Source of the DNA: Paraphysomonas bandaiensis
Lineage: Eukaryota > Chrysophyceae
Assembly: GCA_965644295.1 (NCBI GenBank)
Contig: CBFFRP010000263.1
Span: 523,531 to 587,530 of the forward strand
DNA: 64,000 nt
Reading direction: 5' to 3'
The notes beneath the pieces were generated by a model. That model made no database searches. It saw only the letters and a program-made list of their open reading frames with translations, and was not told the origin of the DNA. Positions 1 through 9,721 of the stretch are shown here, piece after piece (position 1 is the first letter of the stretch; each line of letters opens with the position of its first letter). Made by a program: the position numbers and the translations under genes.

Positions 1-1
1 A

Positions 2-3000
2 CTATCATCAATCACCAAATCACCACTGGTAGCCTTACTACTCGACGATGGTGATACCGAAGAAGTAGACGATGATGAGGATCGTGTCGATGATTCAGGA
101 ACCAACTCCTCAAACACTGGCTTAGATGCAGATGATGACGAAGATGATGAAGCAGGTTTCGATGCCTCAGACATACCACTCTTCGAAGCCAAACTATCAT
201 CAATCACCAAATCACCACTGGTATCCTTACTACTCGACGATGGTGATACCGAAGAAGTAGACGATGATGAGGATCGTGTCGATGATTCAGGAACCAACTC
301 CTCAAACACTGGCTTAGATGCAGATGATGACGAAGACGATGAAGCAGGTTTCGATGCCTCAGACATACCACTCTTCGAAGCCAAACTATCATCAATCACC
401 AAATCACCACTGGTATCCTTACTACTCGACGATGGTGATACCGAAGAAGTAGACGATGATGAGGATCGTGTCGATGATTCAGGAACCAACTCCTCAAACA
501 CTGGCTTAGATGCAGATGATGACGAAGACGATGAAGCAGGTTTCGATGCCTCAGACATACCACTCTTCGAAGCCAAACTATCATCAATCACCAAATCACC
601 ACTGGTATCCTTACTACTCGACGATGGTGATACCGAAGAAGTAGACGATGATGAGGATCGTGTCGATGATTCAGGAACCAACTCCTCAAACACTGGCTTA
701 GATGCAGATGATGACGAAGACGATGAAGCAGGTTTCGATGCCTCAGACATACCACTCTTCGAAGCCAAACTATCATCAATCACCAAATCACCACTGGTAT
801 CCTTACTACTCGACGATGGTGATACCGAAGAAGTAGACGATGATGAGGATCGTGTCGATGATTCAGGAACCAACTCCTCAAACACTGGCTTAGATGCAGA
901 TGATGACGAAGACGATGAAGCAGGTTTCGATGCCTCAGACATACCACTCTTCGAAGCCAAACTATCATCAATCACCAAATCACCACTGGTATCCTTACTA
1001 CTCGACGATGGTGATACCGAAGAAGTAGACGATGATGAGGATCGTGTCGATGATTCAGGAACCAACTCCTCAAACACTGGCTTAGATGCAGATGATGACG
1101 AAGACGATGAAGCAGGTTTCGATGCCTCAGACATACCACTCTTCGAAGCCAAACTATCATCAATCACCAAATCACCACTGGTATCCTTACTACTCGACGA
1201 TGGTGATACCGAAGAAGTAGACGATGATGAGGATCGTGTAGATGATTCAGGAACCAACTCCTCAAACACTGGCTTAGATGCAGATGATGACGAAGACGAT
1301 GAAGCAGGTTTCGATGCCTCAGACATACCACTCTTCGAAGCCAAACTATCATCAATCACCAAATCACCACTGGTATCCTTACTACTCGACGATGGTGATA
1401 CCGAAGAAGTAGACGATGATGAGGATCGTGTCGATGATTCAGGAACCAACTCCTCAAACACTGGCTTAGATGCAGATGATGACGAAGACGATGAAGCAGG
1501 TTTCGATGCCTCAGACTCAGACATACCACTCTTCGAAGCCAAACTATCATCAAGCACCAAATCACCACTGGTATCCTTACTACTCGACGATGGTGATACC
1601 GAAGAAGTAGACGATGATGAGGATTGTGTCGATGATTCAGGAACCAACTCCTCAAACACTGGCTTAGATGCAGATGATGACGAAGACGATGAAGCAGGTT
1701 TCGATGCCTCAGACATACCACTCTTCGAAGCCAAACTATCATCAATCACCAAATCACCACTGGTAGCCTTACTACTCGACGATGGTGATACCGAAGAAGT
1801 AGACGATGATGAGGATTGTGTCGATGATTCAGGAACCAACTCCTCAAACACTGGCTTAGATGCAGATGATGACGAAGACGATGAAGCAGGTTTCGATGCC
1901 TCAGACATACCACTCTTCGAAGCCAAACTATCATCAAGCACCAAATCACCACTGGTAGCCTTACTACTCGACGATGGTGATACCGAAGAAGTAGACGATG
2001 ATGAGGATTGTGTCGATGATTCAGGAACCAACTCCTCAAACACTGGCTTAGATGCAGATGATGACGAAGACGATGAAGCAGGTTTCGATGCCTCAGACAT
2101 ACCACTCTTCGAAGCCAAACTATCATCAATCACCAAATCACCACTGGTAGCCTTACTACTCGACGATGGTGATACCGAAGAAGTAGACGATGATGAGGAT
2201 TGTGTCGATGATTCAGGAACCAACTCCTCAAACACTGGCTTAGATGCAGATGATGACGAAGACGATGAAGCAGGTTTCGATGCCTCAGACATACCACTCT
2301 TCGAAGCCAAACTATCATCAATCACCAAATCACCACTGGTAGCCTTACTACTCGACGATGGTGATACCGAAGAAGTAGACGATGATGAGGATTGTGTCGA
2401 TGATTCAGGAACCAACTCCTCAAACACTGGCTTAGATGCAGATGATGACGAAGACGATGAAGCAGGTTTCGATGCCTCAGACATACCACTCTTCGAAGCC
2501 AAACTATCATCAAGCACCAAATCACCACTGGTAGCCTTACTACTCGACGATGGTGATACCGAAGAAGTAGACGATGATGTGGATCGTGTCGATGATTCAG
2601 GAACCAACTCCTCAAACACTGGCTTAGATGCAGATGATGACGAAGACGATGAAGCAGGTTTCGATGCCTCAGACATACCACTCTTCGAAGCCAAACTATC
2701 ATCAAGCACCAAATCACCACTGGTAGCCTTACTACTCGACGATGGTGATACCGAAGAAGTAGACGATGATGTGGATCGTGTCGATGATTCAGGAACCAAC
2801 TCCTCAAACACTGGCTTAGATGCAGATGATGACGAAGACGATGAAGCAGGTTTCGATGCCTCAGACATACCACTCTTCGAAGCCAAACTATCATCAATCA
2901 CCAAATCACCACTGGTAGCCTTACTACTCGACGATGGTGATACCGAAGAAGTAGACGATGATGAGGATCGTGTCGATGATTCAGGAACCAACTCCTCAAA

Positions 3001-6000
3001 CACTGGCTTAGATGCAGATGATGACGAAGATGATGAAGCAGGTTTCGATGCCTCAGACATACCACTCTTCGAAGCCAAACTATCATCAATCACCAAATCA
3101 CCACTGGTATCCTTACTACTCGACAATGGTGATACCGAAGAAGTAGACGATGATGAGGAGCGTGTCGATGATTCAGGAACCAACTCCTCAAACACTGGCT
3201 TAGATGCAGATGATGACGAAGACGATGAAGCAGGTTTCGATGCCTCAGACTCAGACATACCACTCTTCGAAGCCAAACTATCATCAATCACCAAATCACC
3301 ACTGGTATCCTTACTACTCGACAATGGTGATACCGAAGAAGTAGACGATGATGAGGAGCGTGTCGATGATTCAGGAACCAACTCCTCAAACACTGGCTTA
3401 GATGCAGATGATGACGAAGACGATGAAGCAGGTTTCGATGCCTCAGACTCAGACATACCACTCTTCGAAGCCAAACTATCATCAATCACCAAATCACCAC
3501 TGGTAGCCTTACTACTCGACGATGGTGATACCGAAGAAGTAGACAATGATGAGGATCGTGTCGATGATTCAGGAACCAACTCTTCAAACACTGGCTTAGA
3601 TGCAGATGATGACGAAGACGATGAAGCAGGTTTCGATGCCTCAGACATACCACTCTTCGAAGCCAAACTATCATCAATCACCAAATCACCACTGGTAGCC
3701 TTACTACTCGACGATGGTGATACCGAAGAAGTAGACGATGATGAGGATCGTGTCGATGATTCAGGAACCAACTCCTCAAACACTGGCTTAGATGCAGATG
3801 ATGACGAAGACGATGAGGCAGGTTTCGATGCCTCAGACTCAGACATACCACTCTTCGAAGCCAAACTATCATCAATCACCAAATCACCACTGGTATCCTT
3901 ACTACTCGACGATGGTGATACCGAAGAAGTAGACGATGATGAGGATCGTGTCGATGATTCAGGAACCAACTCCTCAAACACTGGCTTAGATGCAGATGAT
4001 GACGAAGACGATGAGGCAGGTTTCGATGCCTCAGACATACCACTCTTCGAAGCCAAACTATCATCAATCACCAAATCACCACTGGTAGCCTTACTACTCG
4101 ACGATGGTGATACCGAAGAAGTAGACGATGATGAGGATCGTGTCGATGATTCAGGAACCAACTCCTCAAACACTGGCTTAGATGCAGATGATGACGAAGA
4201 TGATGAAGCAGGTTTCGATGCCTCAGACATACCACTCTTCGAAGCCAAACTATCATCAATCACCAAATCACCACTGGTATCCTTACTACTCGACGATGGT
4301 GATACCGAAGAAGTAGACGATGATGAGGATCGTGTCGATGATTCAGGAACCAACTCCTCAAACACTGGCTTAGATGCAGATGATGACGAAGACGATGAAG
4401 CAGGTTTCGATGCCTCAGACTCAGACATACCACTCTTCGAAGCCAAACTATCATCAAGCACCAAATCACCACTGGTATCCTTACTACTCGACAATGGTGA
4501 TACCGAAGAAGTAGACGATGATGAGGAGCGTGTCGATGATTCAGGAACCAACTCCTCAAACACTGGCTTAGATGCAGATGATGACGAAGACGATGAAGCA
4601 GGTTTCGATGCCTCAGACTCAGACATACCACTCTTCGAAGCCAAACTATCATCAATCACCAAATCACCACTGGTAGCCTTACTACTCGACGATGGTGATA
4701 CCGAAGAAGTAGACAATGATGAGGATCGTGTCGATGATTCAGGAACCAACTCTTCAAACACTGGCTTAGATGCAGATGATGACGAAGACGATGAAGCAGG
4801 TTTCGATGCCTCAGACATACCACTCTTCGAAGCCAAACTATCATCAATCACCAAATCACCACTGGTAGCCTTACTACTCGACGATGGTGATACCGAAGAA
4901 GTAGACGATGATGAGGATCGTGTCGATGATTCAGGAACCAACTCCTCAAACACTGGCTTAGATGCAGATGATGACGAAGACGATGAGGCAGGTTTCGATG
5001 CCTCAGACTCAGACATACCACTCTTCGAAGCCAAACTATCATCAATCACCAAATCACCACTGGTATCCTTACTACTCGACGATGGTGATACCGAAGAAGT
5101 AGACGATGATGAGGATCGTGTCGATGATTCAGGAACCAACTCCTCAAACACTGGCTTAGATGCAGATGATGACGAAGACGATGAGGCAGGTTTCGATGCC
5201 TCAGACATACCACTCTTCGAAGCCAAACTATCATCAATCACCAAATCACCACTGGTAGCCTTACTACTCGACGATGGTGATACCGAAGAAGTAGACGATG
5301 ATGAGGATCGTGTCGATGATTCAGGAACCAACTCCTCAAACACTGGCTTAGATGCAGATGATGACGAAGATGATGAAGCAGGTTTCGATGCCTCAGACAT
5401 ACCACTCTTCGAAGCCAAACTATCATCAATCACCAAATCACCACTGGTAGCCTTACTACTCGACGATGGTGATACCGAAGAAGTAGACGATGATGAGGAT
5501 CGTGTCGATGATTCAGGAACCAACTCCTCAAACACTGGCTTAGATGCAGATGATGACGAAGACGATGAAGCAGGTTTCGATGCCTCAGACTCAGACATAC
5601 CACTCTTCGAAGCCAAACTATCATCAATCACCAAATCACCACTGGTATCCTTACTACTCGACGATGGTGATACCGAAGAAGTAGACGATGATGTGGATCG
5701 TGTCGATGATTCAGGAACCAACTCTTCAAACACTGGCTTAGATGCAGATGATGACGAAGACGATGAAGCAGGTTTCGATGCCTCAGACTCAGACATACCA
5801 CTCTTCGAAGCCAAACTATCATCAATCACCAAATCACCACTGGTATCCTTACTACTCGACGATGGTGATACCGAAGAAGTAGACAATGATGAGGATCGTG
5901 TCGATGATTCAGGAACCAACTCTTCAAACACTGGCTTAGATGCAGATGATGACGAAGACGATGAAGCAGGTTTCGATGCCTCAGACATACCACTCTTCGA

Positions 6001-6937
6001 AGCCAAACTATCATCAATCACCAAATCACCACTGGTAGCCTTACTACTCGACGATGGTGATACCGAAGAAGTAGACGATGATGAGGATCGTGTCGATGAT
6101 TCAGGAACCAACTCCTCAAACACTGGCTTAGATGCAGATGATGACGAAGACGATGAGGCAGGTTTCGATGCCTCAGACATACCACTCTTCGAAGCCAAAC
6201 TATCATCAATCACCAAATCACCACTGGTATCCTTACTACTCGACGATGGTGATACCGAAGAAGTAGACGATGATGAGGATCGTGTCGATGATTCAGGAAC
6301 CAACTCCTCAAACACTGGCTTAGATGCAGATGATGACGAAGACGATGAAGCAGGTTTCGATGCCTCAGACTCAGACATACCACTCTTCGAAGCCAAACTA
6401 TCATCAATCACCAAATCACCACTGGTATCCTTACTACTCGACGATGGTGATACCGAAGAAGTAGACGATGATGTGGATCGTGTCGATGATTCAGGAACCA
6501 ACTCCTCAAACACTGGCTTAGATGCAGATGATGACGAAGACGATGAAGCAGGTTTCGATGCCTCAGACTCAGACATACCACTCTTCGAAGCCAAACTATC
6601 ATCAATCACCAAATCACCACTGGTATCCTTACTACTCGACGATGGTGATACCGAAGAAGTAGACGATGATGAGGATCGTGTCGATGATTCAGGAACCAAC
6701 TCCTCAAACACTGGCTTAGATGCAGATGATGACGAAGATGATGAAGCAGGTTTCGATGCCTCAGACATACCACTCTTCGAAGCCAAACTATCATCAATCA
6801 CCAGATTGCTATTAGTGTCTTGTGTATGTATAGTGTTTGCCAAACTATTAATATTTGAACATAGGAACACAAGCCACACAACGAATGACTTGGATAGAAA
6901 TTTCATATTGATTATCTACAAATATAATATACAATGA
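2..6937 (+). CDS. Giant acidic tandem-repeat protein (5' end outside the window)
   Basis: One reading frame stays open from the left edge to a stop at 6935-6937, giving at least 2311 residues. It consists of about 35 near-identical units of 64 or 66 residues. Each unit has an Asp/Glu-rich half (DADDDEDDEAGFDASD), a short mixed half (IPLFEAKLSS, then KSPLV and LLLDDGDTEEV) and a Ser/Thr/Asn linker (DSGTNSSNTG). The last unit runs into a non-repeat tail of about 46 residues starting with a hydrophobic run (LLLVSCVCIVFAKLLIF), which could be a membrane anchor. No start codon, signal peptide or known domain is visible because the 5' end lies outside the window. Strong negative charge and regular repeats would suit a surface, cell-wall or Ca2+-binding matrix protein, but that is a guess. 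The true start and any introns upstream are unknown. I do not recognise the family. Confidence 0.6.
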   Translation, partial: LSSITKSPLVALLLDDGDTEEVDDDEDRVDDSGTNSSNTGLDADDDEDDEAGFDASDIPLFEAKLSSITKSPLVSLLLDDGDTEEVDDDEDRVDDSGTNSSNTGLDADDDEDDEAGFDASDIPLFEAKLSSITKSPLVSLLLDDGDTEEVDDDEDRVDDSGTNSSNTGLDADDDEDDEAGFDASDIPLFEAKLSSITKSPLVSLLLDDGDTEEVDDDEDRVDDSGTNSSNTGLDADDDEDDEAGFDASDIPLFEAKLSSITKSPLVSLLLDDGDTEEVDDDEDRVDDSGTNSSNTGLDADDDEDDEAGFDASDIPLFEAKLSSITKSPLVSLLLDDGDTEEVDDDEDRVDDSGTNSSNTGLDADDDEDDEAGFDASDIPLFEAKLSSITKSPLVSLLLDDGDTEEVDDDEDRVDDSGTNSSNTGLDADDDEDDEAGFDASDIPLFEAKLSSITKSPLVSLLLDDGDTEEVDDDEDRVDDSGTNSSNTGLDADDDEDDEAGFDASDSDIPLFEAKLSSSTKSPLVSLLLDDGDTEEVDDDEDCVDDSGTNSSNTGLDADDDEDDEAGFDASDIPLFEAKLSSITKSPLVALLLDDGDTEEVDDDEDCVDDSGTNSSNTGLDADDDEDDEAGFDASDIPLFEAKLSSSTKSPLVALLLDDGDTEEVDDDEDCVDDSGTNSSNTGLDADDDEDDEAGFDASDIPLFEAKLSSITKSPLVALLLDDGDTEEVDDDEDCVDDSGTNSSNTGLDADDDEDDEAGFDASDIPLFEAKLSSITKSPLVALLLDDGDTEEVDDDEDCVDDSGTNSSNTGLDADDDEDDEAGFDASDIPLFEAKLSSSTKSPLVALLLDDGDTEEVDDDVDRVDDSGTNSSNTGLDADDDEDDEAGFDASDIPLFEAKLSSSTKSPLVALLLDDGDTEEVDDDVDRVDDSGTNSSNTGLDADDDEDDEAGFDASDIPLFEAKLSSITKSPLVALLLDDGDTEEVDDDEDRVDDSGTNSSNTGLDADDDEDDEAGFDASDIPLFEAKLSSITKSPLVSLLLDNGDTEEVDDDEERVDDSGTNSSNTGLDADDDEDDEAGFDASDSDIPLFEAKLSSITKSPLVSLLLDNGDTEEVDDDEERVDDSGTNSSNTGLDADDDEDDEAGFDASDSDIPLFEAKLSSITKSPLVALLLDDGDTEEVDNDEDRVDDSGTNSSNTGLDADDDEDDEAGFDASDIPLFEAKLSSITKSPLVALLLDDGDTEEVDDDEDRVDDSGTNSSNTGLDADDDEDDEAGFDASDSDIPLFEAKLSSITKSPLVSLLLDDGDTEEVDDDEDRVDDSGTNSSNTGLDADDDEDDEAGFDASDIPLFEAKLSSITKSPLVALLLDDGDTEEVDDDEDRVDDSGTNSSNTGLDADDDEDDEAGFDASDIPLFEAKLSSITKSPLVSLLLDDGDTEEVDDDEDRVDDSGTNSSNTGLDADDDEDDEAGFDASDSDIPLFEAKLSSSTKSPLVSLLLDNGDTEEVDDDEERVDDSGTNSSNTGLDADDDEDDEAGFDASDSDIPLFEAKLSSITKSPLVALLLDDGDTEEVDNDEDRVDDSGTNSSNTGLDADDDEDDEAGFDASDIPLFEAKLSSITKSPLVALLLDDGDTEEVDDDEDRVDDSGTNSSNTGLDADDDEDDEAGFDASDSDIPLFEAKLSSITKSPLVSLLLDDGDTEEVDDDEDRVDDSGTNSSNTGLDADDDEDDEAGFDASDIPLFEAKLSSITKSPLVALLLDDGDTEEVDDDEDRVDDSGTNSSNTGLDADDDEDDEAGFDASDIPLFEAKLSSITKSPLVALLLDDGDTEEVDDDEDRVDDSGTNSSNTGLDADDDEDDEAGFDASDSDIPLFEAKLSSITKSPLVSLLLDDGDTEEVDDDVDRVDDSGTNSSNTGLDADDDEDDEAGFDASDSDIPLFEAKLSSITKSPLVSLLLDDGDTEEVDNDEDRVDDSGTNSSNTGLDADDDEDDEAGFDASDIPLFEAKLSSITKSPLVALLLDDGDTEEVDDDEDRVDDSGTNSSNTGLDADDDEDDEAGFDASDIPLFEAKLSSITKSPLVSLLLDDGDTEEVDDDEDRVDDSGTNSSNTGLDADDDEDDEAGFDASDSDIPLFEAKLSSITKSPLVSLLLDDGDTEEVDDDVDRVDDSGTNSSNTGLDADDDEDDEAGFDASDSDIPLFEAKLSSITKSPLVSLLLDDGDTEEVDDDEDRVDDSGTNSSNTGLDADDDEDDEAGFDASDIPLFEAKLSSITRLLLVSCVCIVFAKLLIFEHRNTSHTTNDLDRNFILIIYKYNIQ
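12..6797 (+). repeat. 192/198-bp tandem array, 35 units
   Basis: Unit boundaries give 24 units of 192 bp and 11 of 198 bp, which sum exactly to 12-6797. The longer units carry a duplicated TCAGAC, adding Ser-Asp. Unit length is always a multiple of three, so the frame never shifts. A higher-order repeat is visible: the length pattern 198-198-192-198-192-192 occurs at 3090-4259 and again at 4260-5429. Marker variants recur exactly 1170 bp apart, for example AATGATGAG at about 3544 and 4714, and CTCTTC in place of CTCCTC at about 3580 and 4750. Units before about 2900 form a more homogeneous block of 192-bp copies. Copy number may be misassembled. Confidence 0.95.
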
Positions 6938-7327
6938 AATGGATATCAAAATGAACGTATCAGTGTGATGTTATCATCTACATCATACTGTATCGCTCAT
7001 ACTTTGCTATGAACAATGAACAAACACCGTCAATGTGAAGTGAGCTACATTCATAGGAAGACTTTATCTTCATCGTATTTGCAATATGTCAAAATTTCAC
7101 TTTTTTACATTTGGAAAATAAAATATCTGGAATTCTTGGGTTGAATGCATATTTTCCCTGAATTTTTGCATCTAAAACTGTGTTTTCCACATAATAACAT
7201 GCTTTTGTAGAATGCTGGGCAAACCTGTCAAAGTGTCCACTGGTGCAATCTGATGGATAGCAGTCAGATACAGTTATTAATCCTAGCTTGCCTATGTATT
7301 GCACCTTGATTTGCTGTAATTGATTCA
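6938..7327. other. Intergenic, AT-rich
   Basis: Spacer between the repeat gene and the OXA1 gene. It holds a 79-codon minus-strand open frame (7089-7328) with no recognisable similarity, which I regard as chance. No RNA gene or repeat was seen. Confidence 0.5.
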
Positions 7328-8580
7328 ATGATTGCTAGTCACGCTTTTTGTAGACTTCGTGCTATTCGCGCGTGCGGATCACCCTCTACGTTGCGAAGGC
7401 TAGTTATTGGGCCTAATATCAGGACTCAAGTCCACTGTCTCTCATCTTCAACTCCTACTCGATCGGAAGATAGTAATTCGCTTCCTGATACTATAAGTTA
7501 TGGAGTTAGCGACTTCGGGTCACCCGAAAATTCCGCTGATTCTGCTGTGGAGACTTTTAGCTACCACCCATTCGACTTAGTATGTGAGGCCATTGATGCT
7601 ATTCACATTCACGGGGGACTACCATATTGGATATCAATTATAGCTCTCACTGTAGGAGTGAGGACACTCCTGTTACCGATTACAGTCAAAATTAAGCGCG
7701 ACGCCACTCGTGCGCTTCCTCTAAACGCAGATATTCAACTGTTGAAAGCGCGCGGTGACAAAGAAGGACTATCTCAATCAGAAATAGGTGTTGAGATGGC
7801 AGCTTTAATGAAAAAACATAAAACAACACCACTTAATCCGCTACTTAGTCCACTCTTGCAGTTTCCAGTTTTACTTTCCATGTATTTTGGTTTGAATCGA
7901 ATGCCTGATCACTGTCCAGATTACGTGTCTGGGGGAACTCTGTGGTTCACGGACCTTAGCGTACCAGATTCAACAGCCGCCCTTGGACTTCTTAATGCTG
8001 GCGTGATGTACTTCACTATAAATAATGCATTTAAGTCGGTGCCGCCTCCTAAATCAGATTTTGAAGGCTATATGCGACGTATGATGACTAATTTCTTACC
8101 ACTAATCATGATTCCTATTGCACTGAATATGCCGTCGGTGAGTCGTTGAATATATTATCATATTATGGTCATTCTATTACGGCTCGAGATTTTTGAACTA
8201 ATATATTGTTATAGGGTGTAGTCGTTTATTTCATTACGAGCAACTGTTATACACATCTAGTACAGAGGCCCCTGCTGGAATCAACGTGGGTGAAGAATAC
8301 ATTTTTAACACTTGCTCCGGGCGTATCACCTGTTCAAGACCCCAATTCCAACACAAACACAGTTTCTAGTAGTGAGCCACCCAAAAATATTGCAGGGGTA
8401 TCGTCTACTCCTTCTCCTCCACCAGCTGAAAAAGCTCCTGGCATGACAATGACACATAGAGAGATGGTGGCTGCGGCAAATGCAGCGGTGGAGAAGCGGA
8501 GGCTCTTAAAGCAGCAAAAAAAAGCTGAGGCTGCCAGTAAGGCTAATCAAAGTAAGAATAGCTCACGTAATTCAGACTAA
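7328..8580 (+). CDS. OXA1: OXA1/YidC-family mitochondrial membrane protein insertase
   Basis: Exons 7328-8137 and 8215-8580 give a 391-residue protein. The 77-bp intron has GTGAGT at the donor and TATAG at the acceptor, phase 0. The splice joins MPS to GVVVYFITSN, restoring the Oxa1 signature in which a Pro-Ser-Gly-containing loop leads into the last membrane helix. Family features: a conserved first helix region (GLPYWISIIALTVGVRTLLLPIT), the basic loop after it (KIKRDATRAL), then P-rich 'TTPLNPLLSPLLQFPVLLSM' and a helical hairpin. The first 70 residues are rich in Arg and Ser with few acids, as expected of a mitochondrial targeting peptide. The C-terminus is a charged Ala/Lys-rich tail (NAAVEKRRLLKQQKKAEA), like the ribosome-binding tail of Oxa1. 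Known role: inserting mitochondrially encoded and some imported proteins into the inner membrane. A plastid Alb3-type role is less likely but not excluded. Confidence 0.88.
8138..8214 (+). other. Intron of OXA1
   Basis: A 77-bp GT-AG intron. An in-frame TGA six codons after the exon end shows that it must be removed. It is typical of the short introns in this window. Confidence 0.85.
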
Positions 8581-9721
8581 ATGTATTGGATCAAGAAGTT
8601 CAGATAGATATGTGGTAAATAGGTGATGTAATTGTAACGTACTCGGCAAGCGAAACAAAGCAAATAATTAGCGAAACGCAAGCCATAGTCGCAGTGATCA
8701 CGGAAAAGTATAGATATAGCGCATGACTTATGTATTTTATAGAACTTTCTTCTGTATACGGTTGCTTCATTTTAAAATAAAGATGTGAATGAACAGCACT
8801 TCGTAGTATTCTTTTCAATCTATAAATTTATATTTTTACACAGAAAAAGAGTGGCATTTTAAACTCAGAGTAAAGGGGGGACTGAGTACGACAGTGAACT
8901 TCATCTCATACTTTTGTACTCAGTAAAATGATCATATCTGTATAGAAACACTACAACACAAAGTGATATGGCCACCCAAATAAATATTTATTCACATGTT
9001 ATGAAGAGAAATATGAAAATAACTCAAAATAAAAAACTCGAACCTGACTAGTGTAAACAAAGTGCGAGTTCATCCTCTTAAGTATACATCGGAAAAAGCT
9101 TCTCGTGCCCTTTTGCCACTCACTTCTAAGTGTTAAACAGCCATAAAACTAAACTAATCATATTTCTTCTCTTTTTCGGAATAGAATTAACTTATAGTTA
9201 CCGCTCCACTAGAAATTCATAAGATGGAAGCATAAGACCCTACAACTGAGTGCTTTGGGTATATTATGGCTGCATATTGCACGCAACTGTGATGAGATGA
9301 ACAAACTTCTCTTCAATCCAACGGATTATAGGGCCGGTGTCACAACTACCATATACCATCCGTATCCGTTCAGTGATAACAACGTACCGTATATTATCCG
9401 TATCCTTTTCACTATAGCCGTCAAGTTGTCCGTTTACCAAAAAAATGAAAGTTAAACTCCTCAAGATACCGTTAGGGAAGACAGTATAAAAGCGCAACGG
9501 AAGGATATATTGAATTGTCCATATACAAAAAAACTGTAGAAATATGGACCGTTTTTCATAGTATTGTCTAGTACTTTAAATGGAAGTGTTTGTATACTGT
9601 ATACTTCCACTCACTTCATTATAGACGATAGTAGTGATACTTTAACTCACAACTTTCCTATTTAGGTAGTGCACTGTGCACAATAATTCTCTTATCAGAG
9701 GATAGTGCCAGGTATTACACC
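8581..9721. other. Intergenic, AT-rich
   Basis: About 1.1 kb between OXA1 and the calpain-like gene. Short overlapping open frames on both strands (9255-9497) look random. The motif ccgtat-cc recurs three times at 9358-9402. No convincing gene, RNA or mobile element was seen. The promoter of the downstream gene must lie here but no motif stands out. Confidence 0.5.

Noticed and set aside
12-6797. A 63-65-residue minus-strand frame in every repeat unit (MMIVWLRRVVCL...)
   Set aside because: It is the antisense shadow of the acidic repeat. It recurs only because the DNA unit recurs, and each copy normally ends in a stop. The few longer versions arise where one base change (ATC to AGC on plus) removes that stop.
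12-6797. CRISPR array
   Set aside because: Units are 192/198 bp, contiguous, with no unique spacers, and code for protein in one frame.
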